Notes: generated from the sequence alone by a model not told the origin. DNA of 64,000 nucleotides from Ruminococcaceae bacterium UBA1734 (GCA_002315765.1 DCIE01000028.1:1-64000); one strand, 5' to 3'. Shown: positions 23,830 to 31,804, numbered from the stretch's first letter. Program-made: numbers and translations.

Positions 23830-23857
23830 TTGACAACTGCGGAATTTGTGGTAAAAT
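23830..23857 (+). promoter_or_regulatory. Promoter of riboswitch-metK
   Basis: TTGACA (23830-23835), 16-bp spacer, TAAAAT (23852-23857), directly before the riboswitch. Confidence 0.7.
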
Positions 23858-23876
23858 GTAAACGATAAAAATTAAT

Positions 23877-24014
23877 ATGCTTATCAAGAGTGGCGGAGGG
23901 TACAGGCCCTATGAAGCCCGACAACCTGATTTTTTAAAAATCAAGGTGCCAAATCCTGCGGATTATCCGAAAGATGAGATTTGATTTCAAACCGTCTTTT
24001 CAGGCGGTTTTTTC
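23877..24014 (+). ncRNA. SAM-I (S-box) riboswitch with terminator, upstream of metK
   Basis: The conserved core is present in order: CTTATCAAGAGTGGCGGAGG, GGCCC-TATGAAGCC-CGACAACC, an AT-rich P3-type helix, AAGGTGCCAAATCC, and GAAAGATGAG closing P1 (CTTATC/GATGAG). A hairpin AACCGTC/GGCGGTT (23989-24009) followed by TTTTTTC acts as the terminator. High SAM should fold the aptamer and stop transcription before metK, as in other Firmicutes methionine-cycle genes. The aptamer ends near 23980. Confidence 0.95.
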
Positions 24015-24056
24015 TTTAATTCGACTCTTTCCAACTTAAAAATGGAGGAAAACAAA

Positions 24057-25241
24057 ATGTCAAAAATGCTTTTTACATCTGAATCAGTTACCGAGGGACA
24101 TCCCGATAAGGTCTGCGACCAAATAAGCGATGCTATTCTCGATGCAATTTTTACGGAGGACAACAATGCCCGTGTTGCCTGTGAAACATTTTGTACAACA
24201 GGCGTTGTAAATGTTATGGGTGAAATTACCACCTCGGCTCATCCTGATATTCAGGGAATAGTTCGTGAAGTTTTGTGCGATATCGGATATAATAGTCCTG
24301 AGGCAGGATTTAACGGAAACACCTGTGCTGTTATAACGGCTATTGATAAACAGTCGGCCGATATTGCTATGGGAGTTGACAAAGGACTTGAATTTAAAGA
24401 CGGCGAAAATGACGAGTATAATCTTAACGGTGCCGGAGACCAAGGTATGATGTTTGGATTTGCTTGTGATGAAACGCCGGAGCTTATGCCGCTTTCTATT
24501 TCCCTTGCTCATAAAATGTCATATAAGTTGACAAGTGTCAGAAAATCGGGAGAACTTTCCTATCTTTGTCCCGACGGAAAAACTCAGGTTACCGTTGAAT
24601 ATGAGGACGGTTTACCCAAGCGTGTTGACGCCGTTGTTGTTTCAAGTCAGCATAAGGAAAGTGTTGAGCTTGAGACCCTCAGAAAAGATATTTTAGAAAA
24701 GGTTATTAAACCTATTATTCCAAGTGAACTTTTAGATGAAAACACAAAAATCTATATTAACCCAACCGGTAGATTTGTTATCGGCGGACCTCAGGGTGAT
24801 ACAGGTCTTACGGGAAGAAAGATTATTGTTGATACATACGGCGGTATGGCTCGACACGGCGGCGGTGCTTTCTCGGGAAAGGACCCCACAAAGGTTGACA
24901 GGAGTGCTGCCTATGCCGCAAGATATGTTGCAAAGAATATTGTTGCCGCAAAACTTGCTAAAAAATGCGAGGTTCAACTGGCGTATGCTATCGGTGTTGC
25001 TAAACCGGTTTCGGTTATGGTTGATACTTTCGGCACCGGTGTTGTTAATGATGACAAAATTGCCGAGGCTGTAAATGCTGTGTTTGATTTAAGACCGGCT
25101 GCAATTATTGATAAGTTAGACCTTAGAAGACCTATTTATCGCAAGACATCAAACTACGGACATATGGGTAGAGAAGATGCCGACTTTACTTGGGAGAAAA
25201 CCGATAGAATAAACGATTTAAAAAAGGCTTTAAACATTTAA
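24057..25241 (+). CDS. metK: S-adenosylmethionine synthetase
   Basis: ATG at 24057 is preceded by GGAGG 8 nt upstream; a short in-frame extension to 24042 includes the ribosome-binding site and is unlikely. The 394-residue protein shows FTSESVTEGHPDKVCDQISD, GAGDQGMMFGFACDE and GGAFSGKDPTKVDRSAAYAA, all family signatures. It makes SAM from methionine and ATP. It is controlled by the SAM-I riboswitch. nfnAB follow at 16 nt and may be co-transcribed. Confidence 0.96.
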   Translation: MSKMLFTSESVTEGHPDKVCDQISDAILDAIFTEDNNARVACETFCTTGVVNVMGEITTSAHPDIQGIVREVLCDIGYNSPEAGFNGNTCAVITAIDKQSADIAMGVDKGLEFKDGENDEYNLNGAGDQGMMFGFACDETPELMPLSISLAHKMSYKLTSVRKSGELSYLCPDGKTQVTVEYEDGLPKRVDAVVVSSQHKESVELETLRKDILEKVIKPIIPSELLDENTKIYINPTGRFVIGGPQGDTGLTGRKIIVDTYGGMARHGGGAFSGKDPTKVDRSAAYAARYVAKNIVAAKLAKKCEVQLAYAIGVAKPVSVMVDTFGTGVVNDDKIAEAVNAVFDLRPAAIIDKLDLRRPIYRKTSNYGHMGREDADFTWEKTDRINDLKKALNI

Positions 25242-25257
25242 GATTTGAAGGATATAT

Positions 25258-26079
25258 ATGTTCGAAATTATAGATAAAAAAGAATTAAACACAAGCGTTA
25301 CTTCACTGACATTAAAGGCACCCTTTATTGCAAAAAAGGTTATGCCGGGACAGTTTGTAATAGTTAGAATTGACCAATTAGGCGAGAGAATACCTCTTAC
25401 TGTATCCGATTTTGACCGTGAAAACGGTACCGTTACCATTGTTGTACAGGCTATCGGATTTTCCACAAAAAAACTGGTGGCTTTGAACAAAGGTGATTTT
25501 GTTCTTGATGTGGTGGGACCTCTTGGTTGCCCTACCGAATTCGGCACACCGAAAAAAGCGATTATCATCGGTGGCGGTGTGGGTTGTGCTATTGCCTATC
25601 CTCAAGCCAAGGCACTTTATAATATGGGTGTTGATGTTACCCTTATTGCCGGTTTCAGAAGCAAAGACATTGTCATTCTCGAAGAAGAAATGAAAAAGGT
25701 TTCAAATAATCTCTTTATTACAACCGATGACGGCTCCTACGGTAGACAGGGACTTGTTACCGAGGTTTTAAAGGAGCTTTTGGAAAAAGACAGTTACGAC
25801 CTTGTTATTGCAATCGGTCCTGTTCCTATGATGAAATTTGTTTCTCTTACCACAAAGCCTTTCGGTGTTAAAACCCTTGTTAGCCTTAATCCCATTATGA
25901 TTGACGGTACGGGTATGTGTGGCGGTTGTCGAGTAAATGTGGGCGGAGAAATTAAGTTTGCCTGTGTTGACGGCCCTGATTTTGACGGTCATCTTGTAGA
26001 CTTTGATGAGCTTACAAGAAGAAACGGTTATTATAAAGAGGAAGAAGCTCATAAATGCAGATTAGGAGGTACAAAATAA
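25258..26079 (+). CDS. nfnA: NADH-dependent ferredoxin:NADP oxidoreductase small subunit (NfnA/SudB family)
   Basis: The 273-residue FAD/NAD-binding protein of the ferredoxin reductase superfamily has FAD motif RIPLTVSDFD, the NAD-binding glycines GGGVGCAIAYP, and a C-terminal iron-sulfur cysteine set MCGGCRVNVGG...FACVDGP. With the following gene it forms the electron-bifurcating transhydrogenase that couples NADH and reduced ferredoxin to NADPH in anaerobes. Its stop overlaps the next start (TAATG). An older label for such pairs is glutamate synthase-like. Confidence 0.88.
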   Translation: MFEIIDKKELNTSVTSLTLKAPFIAKKVMPGQFVIVRIDQLGERIPLTVSDFDRENGTVTIVVQAIGFSTKKLVALNKGDFVLDVVGPLGCPTEFGTPKKAIIIGGGVGCAIAYPQAKALYNMGVDVTLIAGFRSKDIVILEEEMKKVSNNLFITTDDGSYGRQGLVTEVLKELLEKDSYDLVIAIGPVPMMKFVSLTTKPFGVKTLVSLNPIMIDGTGMCGGCRVNVGGEIKFACVDGPDFDGHLVDFDELTRRNGYYKEEEAHKCRLGGTK

Positions 26080-27461
26080 TGGCTGATATGTCTCCTATTA
26101 AAACCCCTGCTATTGAGGTTGACCCGCTTATAAGAAACAAAAACTTCGAAGAGGTTTCAAAGGGATATACCCCCGAAATGGCACAAAAAGAAGCCAACAG
26201 ATGCTTAAACTGTAAGAATATGCCCTGTGTTTCAGGTTGCCCCGTTAATGTTAAAATCCCCGAATTTATTAAACTGATTGCGCAGGGAGATTTTATCGGT
26301 GCTTACCAAAAGATAAGTGAAACATCTTCCCTTCCTGCCGTTTGCGGTAGAGTTTGTCCGCAGGAATGTCAATGCGAGGGCAAATGTGTTCGGGGAATAA
26401 AGGGTGAAAGTGTTGGTATCGGCAGACTTGAACGCTTTGCTGCCGACTATTTTATGGAACACGGAGAGATTAAAACCCCCGAAATAAATAAAAACGGTAA
26501 AAAGGTTGCTGTTATCGGTGCCGGACCTTCAGGTCTTACTTGTGCCGGAGATTTGGCAAAGCAAGGTTATGAAGTTACGATTTTTGAAGCTTTCCATACA
26601 GCGGGAGGAGTTTTGATTTACGGTATTCCGGAATTCAGACTTCCAAAAGATATTGTTAAGAGGGAAATCGAAGGACTTGAGCGGTTAGGCGTTAAAATTA
26701 TGACCGATATGGTTATCGGAAAGGTTTTAACGGTAGACGAAATAATGGAAATGGGCTATGATGCCGTGTTTATCGGTTCCGGTGCCGGACTTCCTATGTT
26801 TATGGGAATTGAGGGCGAGGGAAGTGTAGGAGTATATTCCGCAAACGAATTTTTAACACGAATTAACCTTATGAAAGCCTATCTTGACCATTATGATACA
26901 CCTATTAAACACTCAAAATCAGTTGCCGTCGTAGGTGGCGGAAATGTGGCCATGGACGCAGCAAGGTGTGCTAAAAGACTGGGTGCCGACCATGTTTATA
27001 TTATCTATCGCCGTGGCGAAGAAGAAATGCCGGCAAGAAAAGAAGAGGTACACCACGCAAAAGAAGAAGAAATCGAGTTTAAGCTTCTTTGCAATCCTAA
27101 GCGAATAATCGCTGATGAAAAAGGTGCCGTTACAGGTGTTGAATGTATAAAAATGGAACTCGGCGAACCTGATGCATCGGGAAGAAGACGACCTGTTGAG
27201 ATTAAGGATAGCGAGTTTATTATTGATGTCGACTCGGTTATTATGGCACTTGGTACCACACCTAACCCGCTTATTAGAACAACTACAAAGGGAATTGAGG
27301 CGAATAAGCGAGGTTGTCTTGTGGTTGACGAGGGTATGCAAACCACAAAGAAGGGTGTTTATGCCGGAGGCGATGCCGTTACGGGTGCCGCAACGGTTAT
27401 TCTCGCTATGGGAGCCGGAAAACAGGCTGCAAAATCCATTGATGAATTCTTAAATAAATAA
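26079..27461 (+). CDS. nfnB: NfnB / glutamate synthase small-subunit-like (NADPH site)
   Basis: ATG at 26079 has AGGAGG about 9 nt upstream inside nfnA. The 460-residue protein has an N-terminal 4Fe-4S domain (CLNCKNMPCVSGCPV, CGRVCPQECQCEGKC) and two dinucleotide folds (VIGAGPSGLTCAGDLAKQGY, VVGGGNVAMDAARCAKRLG). This is the GltD/NfnB architecture. The adjacent nfnA and the absence of a GltB large subunit favour NfnB over glutamate synthase. Confidence 0.88.
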   Translation: MADMSPIKTPAIEVDPLIRNKNFEEVSKGYTPEMAQKEANRCLNCKNMPCVSGCPVNVKIPEFIKLIAQGDFIGAYQKISETSSLPAVCGRVCPQECQCEGKCVRGIKGESVGIGRLERFAADYFMEHGEIKTPEINKNGKKVAVIGAGPSGLTCAGDLAKQGYEVTIFEAFHTAGGVLIYGIPEFRLPKDIVKREIEGLERLGVKIMTDMVIGKVLTVDEIMEMGYDAVFIGSGAGLPMFMGIEGEGSVGVYSANEFLTRINLMKAYLDHYDTPIKHSKSVAVVGGGNVAMDAARCAKRLGADHVYIIYRRGEEEMPARKEEVHHAKEEEIEFKLLCNPKRIIADEKGAVTGVECIKMELGEPDASGRRRPVEIKDSEFIIDVDSVIMALGTTPNPLIRTTTKGIEANKRGCLVVDEGMQTTKKGVYAGGDAVTGAATVILAMGAGKQAAKSIDEFLNK

Positions 27462-27469
27462 TGAAAATT

Positions 27470-27512
27470 TCGGATAAAATTTTGACGGTATTTTCCGTTG
27501 CTTTTTATCCGA
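27470..27512 (+). terminator. Terminator of metK-nfnAB
   Basis: Outer stem TCGGATAAAA/TTTTTATCCGA with an inner ACGG/CCGT pairing, followed by ATTTTTATT. Confidence 0.78.
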
Positions 27513-27811
27513 ATTTTTATTAAAAATTCTATGTTTTTCACAAAATTTTCGAAAAAATATTATTAATATTTTTATGTATTTTTTACTTGACAAAGTCGCT
27601 TCAAGTTTTTATGCAAAACAGTTATAAAGGGTGAGTTTTTCCGCTTTTCCACCGAGTTATCCACCGTTTTTTGCTTAAAAAGTGGCTTTTTTCCGTATTT
27701 TGGTATGTTATACGGTGAAAAGTTCGGTTGATAATGTTAATAACTCAAAAGACACTTTTTCGGATTTTTTGATTAAAATATGCAATTTTTCTTGCATATT
27801 TTAATCCTGTG
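27513..27811. other. AT-rich intergenic region with several hairpins
   Basis: About 300 bases without a supported gene. It contains AT-rich palindromes: GAATTTTTATTAAAAATTC (27511-27529), a near-perfect AAAATATTA/TTAATATTTT pair (27553-27573) and a 14-bp stem ATTAAAATATGCAA/TTGCATATTTTAAT (27772-27805). The last lies just beyond the minus-strand gene cluster and may end it. One DnaA-box-like TTATCCACC occurs at 27657-27665. No tRNA or known riboswitch was recognised. Confidence 0.5.
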
Positions 27812-28147
27812 TTACAAAAGTATGTAAAGTAAAGCTACCAGTAAAAGTTTGTCGGATTTTTCGCTTAAAAGGACAAGTAATAATCCTAAAATCAGCGAGA
27901 AATCTTTGTCCTCTTTAAGTGAGGTCAAAAATGGTATGGCGGAAAAATCAAAATTAGGGAAATATTCATTGTTTTTCCCTTTGTATGTATCTTTATTTTC
28001 CGTATTTTCCGAATTTTGTTCCCCCTGCACCGTTACAAATGACGGCGTAGGAGGCATATTACCGAAACTGTTGTTGGCTCGTTTTGCCGTTTCTTTCATA
28101 CGCTTAACGGCTTCTTGTTGTTTTATCATAAACTCCTGTTCGTTCAC
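27812..28147 (-). CDS. Hypothetical protein, third gene of unknown cluster
   Basis: The 111-residue protein has a charged N-terminus (MNEQEFMIKQQEAVKRMKE), an Asn/Glu/Gln-rich disordered middle and a hydrophobic C-terminus (FSLILGLLLVLLSEKSDKLL, then LVALLYILL) that could be one or two membrane segments. It lies 12 nt after the preceding gene of the same strand. I do not recognise it. The hydrophobic tail suggests membrane association. Confidence 0.55.
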   Translation of the reverse strand: MNEQEFMIKQQEAVKRMKETAKRANNSFGNMPPTPSFVTVQGEQNSENTENKDTYKGKNNEYFPNFDFSAIPFLTSLKEDKDFSLILGLLLVLLSEKSDKLLLVALLYILL

Positions 28148-28159
28148 CTTATTATCCCC

Positions 28160-28492
28160 TTATAAAATGTTAAGAATTCCGCTTTCTTTTAAATATGGCA
28201 ATATTTCTATGAGTTTTAAAAGCTTCACGGCGGTGTCAACCCTTTGTTGTTTGTCTTTTGATAAATTTGGTTTTAAAGCCAATAAAAGCGCTGTACGGTT
28301 ATCGTTTCCCGCCGTTTTAAGCCGGTTCATTATTCCCATTATTGCGTTAAGTTCGGCACTGTTAACTCCAAGGGGATTTTCTTTTGTTTCTTCGTTTTCG
28401 TTTGACAAAAGTCCCTGAGCCAAACTTCTTACTTTGTTCATACTTTCTTCATCATTTAGTATTTCGGCAAGTTTTTGGCTTATGTCATCCAT
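28160..28492 (-). CDS. Hypothetical helical protein, second gene of unknown cluster
   Basis: The 110-residue, mostly helical, soluble protein contains MDDISQKLAEILNDEESMNK and later LLLALKPNLSKDKQQRVDTA, then VKLLKLIEILPYL. It overlaps the previous gene by one base (TAATG), so the two are translated together. No known domain was recognised. It shares the 'ILNDEESMNKVRSLA' flavour with 'ILKDKTKMQEILSSE' of its neighbour, hinting at a related helical module. Confidence 0.58.
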   Translation of the reverse strand: MDDISQKLAEILNDEESMNKVRSLAQGLLSNENEETKENPLGVNSAELNAIMGIMNRLKTAGNDNRTALLLALKPNLSKDKQQRVDTAVKLLKLIEILPYLKESGILNIL

Positions 28493-28722
28493 TATTTGTT
28501 ACCGCCTAACAACTCTAAAAGTTTTTTTGCGCTTTCGCTTGAAAGTATTTCCTGCATCTTGGTTTTATCCTTTAAAATATTATTTAGTTTTTCGGCATCG
28601 GCTTTCGGTATGGAGTTTAAAAAACCGTCAATATCACCGTTTTTTGCTTTTTTTATTCCTTCACTATTGATTTTTCCTTTGCCCAGATTTAAAATGTTGT
28701 CAAAAGAATTGTTGTTTTTCAT
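28492..28722 (-). CDS. Small hypothetical protein, first gene of unknown cluster
   Basis: ATG at 28722 is chosen because GGAGG lies 8 nt upstream; five in-frame codons upstream contain that site. The 76-residue protein MKNNNSFDNILNLGKGKINS is helical and charged. It has an Asn/Lys-rich head and a C-terminal AKKLLELLGGNK. No family was recognised. It heads the three-gene minus-strand cluster 28722-27812, divergent from the phosphoesterase at 28773. Confidence 0.58.
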   Translation of the reverse strand: MKNNNSFDNILNLGKGKINSEGIKKAKNGDIDGFLNSIPKADAEKLNNILKDKTKMQEILSSESAKKLLELLGGNK

Positions 28723-28772
28723 TGTAAAAACCTCCATAATAATATATGTAAAATAAGAGGAGCTTTCTATAG

Positions 28773-29249
28773 ATGAGATTACTTGTTATTTCCGATTCCC
28801 ATAAACGAAGCGGTGTTGTAGACCGAATAATAAGGCGGGAACAAACCGCCAAACACATTTTCTTTTTAGGAGATATTGTGGATGATATTGAGGATTTAAT
28901 TTATGAATATCCGGATAGAATTTTTCATATAGTTTCGGGTAATTGCGATTATTTTTCAAGCTATAAATCCTTTGATTTTACCACGGTGGATAACCTGAAA
29001 ATTTTATTTTGCCACGGTCATACTTTTGGGGTTAAGCATGGCTCTTTAGGTGCCCTTAAGAAATTTGCCCTGGAAAATAACTGCAATATGGCTTTTTACG
29101 GCCATACCCATGTTGCTAATATAGAATATGACAGTGGGCTTTATATTGTTAATCCCGGTTCTTGCAGCAGTTCGAGAGAGGGTAGCGAAAGTTATGGTGT
29201 GATAGATATTTTAGAAAGCGGTATTTTACCTCAAATAATAAAGGTGTGA
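28773..29249 (+). CDS. Metallophosphoesterase, YfcE/MJ0936 family
   Basis: The 158-residue protein has all metal-binding motifs: ISDSHK (residues 5-10), FLGDIVDDIED, SGNCDYF, CHGHTFGVKHG and YGHTHVA. Such enzymes hydrolyse phosphodiesters in a Mn-dependent manner; the cellular substrate is not known. It is followed by the chromate-transporter pair with a 4-nt or greater approach, probably one transcript. Confidence 0.9.
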   Translation: MRLLVISDSHKRSGVVDRIIRREQTAKHIFFLGDIVDDIEDLIYEYPDRIFHIVSGNCDYFSSYKSFDFTTVDNLKILFCHGHTFGVKHGSLGALKKFALENNCNMAFYGHTHVANIEYDSGLYIVNPGSCSSSREGSESYGVIDILESGILPQIIKV

Positions 29250-29254
29250 TTAGT

Positions 29255-29839
29255 GTGGAAAACAGCAAAATAAAAACATTGTTGACTTTATTTTTAACAT
29301 TTTTAAAAATCGGTGCTTTTACATTTGGCGGTGGTTATGCCATGATAGCACTACTTGAAAATGAGTTTGTAAACGAGAAAAAATGGCTTAAGGATGAGGA
29401 GTTTTTAGATGTTCTTGCTATTGCGGAATCAACTCCCGGACCTATCGCCATTAACAGTTCAACCTTTATAGGCTATAAGGTTGCAGGGTTTATGGGCTCT
29501 TTTATTTCCACCTTGGCAATGTGTATTCCCTCTTTTACCATAATATTCATAATCTCACTTTTCTTTGACAGATTTTTAAGTTTTACCCTTGTTGAATATG
29601 CCTTTAAGGGTATTCAGGTTTGTGTGGTGTATCTTATATTCTCGGCAGGACTCAGAATGTTTAAGGGTATGAAAAAATCTCCCTTTTGTATTGCGCTTTT
29701 TGTTACGGTAATATGTGTATTTATCGGTTTTTCGATTTTCGCTGTTAAGTTTTCTACCATATACTATATTCTTATTTCAGGAGCTTTGGGAATATTCGTA
29801 TATAGTGTAGGTCTGTTAAAAAAGGGGGAGAAAAGATGA
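29255..29839 (+). CDS. Chromate transporter family protein, first half-subunit
   Basis: GTG at 29255 has AAAGGTG about 8-10 nt upstream; a GTG at 29246 overlapping the previous stop is an alternative. The roughly 194-residue membrane protein has the family motif FTFGGGYAMIALLENEFV and ESTPGPIAINSSTFIGYKVA. Half-length CHR proteins occur as two adjacent genes and function together. The substrate may be chromate, sulfate or another anion. Confidence 0.85.
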   Translation: MENSKIKTLLTLFLTFLKIGAFTFGGGYAMIALLENEFVNEKKWLKDEEFLDVLAIAESTPGPIAINSSTFIGYKVAGFMGSFISTLAMCIPSFTIIFIISLFFDRFLSFTLVEYAFKGIQVCVVYLIFSAGLRMFKGMKKSPFCIALFVTVICVFIGFSIFAVKFSTIYYILISGALGIFVYSVGLLKKGEKR

Positions 29840-30408
29840 TTTATTTAAAACTTTTCCTTACCTTTTTAGAAATCGGTGCCGTTTCGTTCGGCGGCGGATA
29901 CGGAATGATTTCTCTTATTAGAGAAACGGTTATTTCAAACGGTTGGCTAACCGAAGGAGAACTTCTTAACTTTATTGCCGTTTCGGAGTCGACACCCGGA
30001 CCTATTGCCATAAATATGGCAACCTTTATCGGTTCTTCTCAGGGAGGATTTTTAGGCTCGTTTTGTGCTACATTGGGTGTGGTACTGCCATCCTTTGTTA
30101 TTATATTGATAATTGCCTCCGTAGCTTCGGGACTTTTAAAGCTTTCAGGGGTCAAGGCTTTTTTAAATGGTGTTAAACCCTGCGTTGTTTCGCTGATAAT
30201 AGGTACTGCCGTTACTATGGGACTTAAGGTTTTTTTCAGTTTGAAAACCGTTAATGATAATTTTAAAATCAGTATGCCGTCATTTTTAATATTATTTGTT
30301 ATTTTAGGGGTTCACTTTTTCATTAAATATGTTCTTAAAAAGAAACCGAAACCTATTTTAATGATTATAATTTCAGCCGTTTTAGGTATGATAATTTATA
30401 GTATTTGA
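29836..30408 (+). CDS. Chromate transporter family protein, second half-subunit
   Basis: The 190-residue protein starts in an ATGA overlap with the first half. It repeats the motif VSFGGGYGMISLIRETVI and ESTPGPIAINMATFIGSSQG. The two halves are homologous to each other, the usual paired short-chain CHR arrangement. About five or six membrane helices. Confidence 0.87.
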   Translation: MIYLKLFLTFLEIGAVSFGGGYGMISLIRETVISNGWLTEGELLNFIAVSESTPGPIAINMATFIGSSQGGFLGSFCATLGVVLPSFVIILIIASVASGLLKLSGVKAFLNGVKPCVVSLIIGTAVTMGLKVFFSLKTVNDNFKISMPSFLILFVILGVHFFIKYVLKKKPKPILMIIISAVLGMIIYSI

Positions 30409-30423
30409 GGGAGATGACCGAAA

Positions 30424-30849
30424 ATGAAAAAAGTATATATTGCATCACCGTTTTTCAATGACACCGAAACCGAAATATTATCAAAGGTTGAAAAACTTTT
30501 AAAAGACAAAAATTTCGATGTTTTTTCTCCGAGAGAACATGAGGTACGGGATGGGAATGTAGGAAAACCTCAGTGGAGTATCGCTACATTTACAAACGAT
30601 AAAAATGCCATTGATTGGTGCGACTTTGTGGTAATGCTTTATTGGGGAAATTACAGCGATTCGGGAACGGCTTGGGAATGCGGATATGCTTATGCCACCA
30701 ACAAGCCGGTTATAGTATTGCATTTAGGCGAATCCTCAAACCTTATGGTTCACGAAGGCTCCTTTACAAATATTTTAAGCTTTGAAGAGCTTGAAAAATA
30801 CGACTTTGACAGTATGCCTAAATATTCCTTTACCGGCAAAATGTTTTGA
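30424..30849 (+). CDS. Nucleoside 2-deoxyribosyltransferase family protein
   Basis: The 141-residue protein has the family pattern: VYIASPFFNDTETEILSKVE at the N-terminus, the central DWCDFVVMLYWGNYSDSGTA and the catalytic-Glu motif TAWECGYAYATNKPVI. The family moves deoxyribose between bases or hydrolyses the N-glycosidic bond. Its last two codons and stop form the beginning of a 26-nt repeat found again beyond the following MNT/HEPN cassette. Confidence 0.85.
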   Translation: MKKVYIASPFFNDTETEILSKVEKLLKDKNFDVFSPREHEVRDGNVGKPQWSIATFTNDKNAIDWCDFVVMLYWGNYSDSGTAWECGYAYATNKPVIVLHLGESSNLMVHEGSFTNILSFEELEKYDFDSMPKYSFTGKMF

Positions 30850-30869
30850 ATAATAAAGTTTTGTCAGAA
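30844..30869 (+). repeat. 26-nt direct repeat flanking MNT/HEPN cassette, left copy
   Basis: TTTTGAATAATAAAG followed by TTTTGTCAGAA. It begins in the final Phe codon and stop of the deoxyribosyltransferase gene and recurs at 31747-31772 with one difference (C/T). Confidence 0.85.
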
Positions 30870-30896
30870 AACAAAAATATTATCTAATATGATAAG

Positions 30897-30924
30897 TTGA
30901 CTTATTTTTTAAAAAGCGTATAAT
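30897..30924 (+). promoter_or_regulatory. Promoter of MNT/HEPN cassette
   Basis: TTGACT (30897-30902), 16-bp spacer, TATAAT (30919-30924). Confidence 0.7.
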
Positions 30925-30947
30925 ATAATTAAAGAAGGTGAAAAACG

Positions 30948-31289
30948 ATGTGCTCTGAAAATCAATTAACAGACATTACTCAAAAAATATCATTTTTAAC
31001 AAAATCCGTATTTGGTAGTAAGCTTGATACTATATTTCTTTACGGTTCATATGCAAGGGGAGACCAAACCGCTGAATCCGATATAGATATTATGGTTTTA
31101 GTTGATGTTCCGAGGGAAGATTTGTCATCTTATAAAAAACCATTTATTTTGCTTTCTTCCGAACTCGGTCTTGAGCATGATGTTGTTATTACCGTTACGC
31201 TTAAAGATATCGAGACCTTTAATAAGTATTCGGAAGCCGTTCCTTTTTACGCCAATGTAAAAAAGGAGGGTGTTAGAATTGCTGTCTGA
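30948..31289 (+). CDS. MNT-type nucleotidyltransferase (putative antitoxin MntA-like)
   Basis: The 113-residue minimal nucleotidyltransferase has the signature LYGSYARGDQTAESDIDIMV (GSxARG...SDxD) at about residues 27-46. MNT proteins pair with HEPN proteins. In characterised pairs the MNT enzyme adds AMP to the HEPN toxin and inactivates it. The HEPN gene overlaps its end by about 11-20 nt. AGAAGGTG precedes the ATG. Confidence 0.87.
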   Translation: MCSENQLTDITQKISFLTKSVFGSKLDTIFLYGSYARGDQTAESDIDIMVLVDVPREDLSSYKKPFILLSSELGLEHDVVITVTLKDIETFNKYSEAVPFYANVKKEGVRIAV

Positions 31290-31677
31290 AGAAAAAATTT
31301 CCCTCTCAAAAACCCGCCTTGAAATAGCAAAGGAAAGAATTGCTTTTGCCGATGAAATTATGAAGCTCGGCGATTTTAAGACGGTTGCCAACCGTTCTTA
31401 TTACGCTGTATTCTCTGCTATGAGAGCAGTTCTTGCATTAGATGGCTTTGATTCAAAAAAGCATTCGGGAATAATAGCCGAATTCAGGAAAAAATATCTT
31501 AAAACTTCACTTCTGCCAAAAGAACTTTCTCCTATAATTGACGGACTTGTTGAAGCCCGTCAGGGCAGTGATTATGATGATTTTTATATCATATCAAAAG
31601 AAGAAGTGGAAGAACAACTTGAGAACTCGATATTATTTATTAAAGTGATTGAGGAATTTTTAAAAAAACAATACTGA
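31279..31677 (+). CDS. HEPN-domain protein (putative toxin of MNT/HEPN pair)
   Basis: TTG at 31279 is the best-placed start, about 9 nt after AAGGAGG; a GTG at 31270 abuts the ribosome-binding site. The roughly 132-residue helical protein has the HEPN core NRSYYAVFSAMRAVLALDGF, KKHSGIIAEF and EARQGSDYDDFY. In many relatives the motif is R-x6-H (…YYAxFH…). Here a Ser replaces that His, so RNase activity is uncertain, or the catalytic residue differs in this branch. Confidence 0.82.
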   Translation: MLSEEKISLSKTRLEIAKERIAFADEIMKLGDFKTVANRSYYAVFSAMRAVLALDGFDSKKHSGIIAEFRKKYLKTSLLPKELSPIIDGLVEARQGSDYDDFYIISKEEVEEQLENSILFIKVIEEFLKKQY

Positions 31678-31683
31678 TTTTTG

Positions 31684-31714
31684 CCGGTAATCCCCCTGTT
31701 ATATGGATTATCGG
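31684..31714 (+). terminator. Terminator after MNT/HEPN cassette
   Basis: Stem CCGGTAATCC/GGATTATCGG (one G-T pair) followed by a run of seven T. Confidence 0.8.
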
Positions 31715-31746
31715 TTTTTTTATTAATATTTTGGTGTATTCAACAA

Positions 31747-31772
31747 TTTTGAATAATAAAGTTTTGTTAGAA
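31747..31772 (+). repeat. 26-nt direct repeat flanking MNT/HEPN cassette, right copy
   Basis: TTTTGAATAATAAAG followed by TTTTGTTAGAA, identical to 30844-30869 at 25 of 26 positions. It lies just upstream of the promoter of ABC importer 2. Confidence 0.85.
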
Positions 31773-31775
31773 TAA

Positions 31776-31804
31776 TTGACATTCTTGTCGAGTTGGAATA
31801 TAAT
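31776..31804 (+). promoter_or_regulatory. Promoter of amino-acid ABC operon 2
   Basis: TTGACA (31776-31781), 17-bp spacer, TATAAT (31799-31804). Confidence 0.8.

Noticed and set aside
24084..24512. 142-codon minus-strand frame inside metK
   Set aside because: Antisense shadow of the metK gene; the metK motifs are unambiguous.
26079..27461. Annotation as glutamate synthase small subunit
   Set aside because: No large subunit is present and the directly overlapping partner is of NfnA type, so NfnB is the better reading.
27657..27665. DnaA-box-like TTATCCACC in an AT-rich intergenic region, possible replication origin
   Set aside because: Only one box was seen, no dnaA/dnaN nearby, and no strand switch of the kind expected at an origin.
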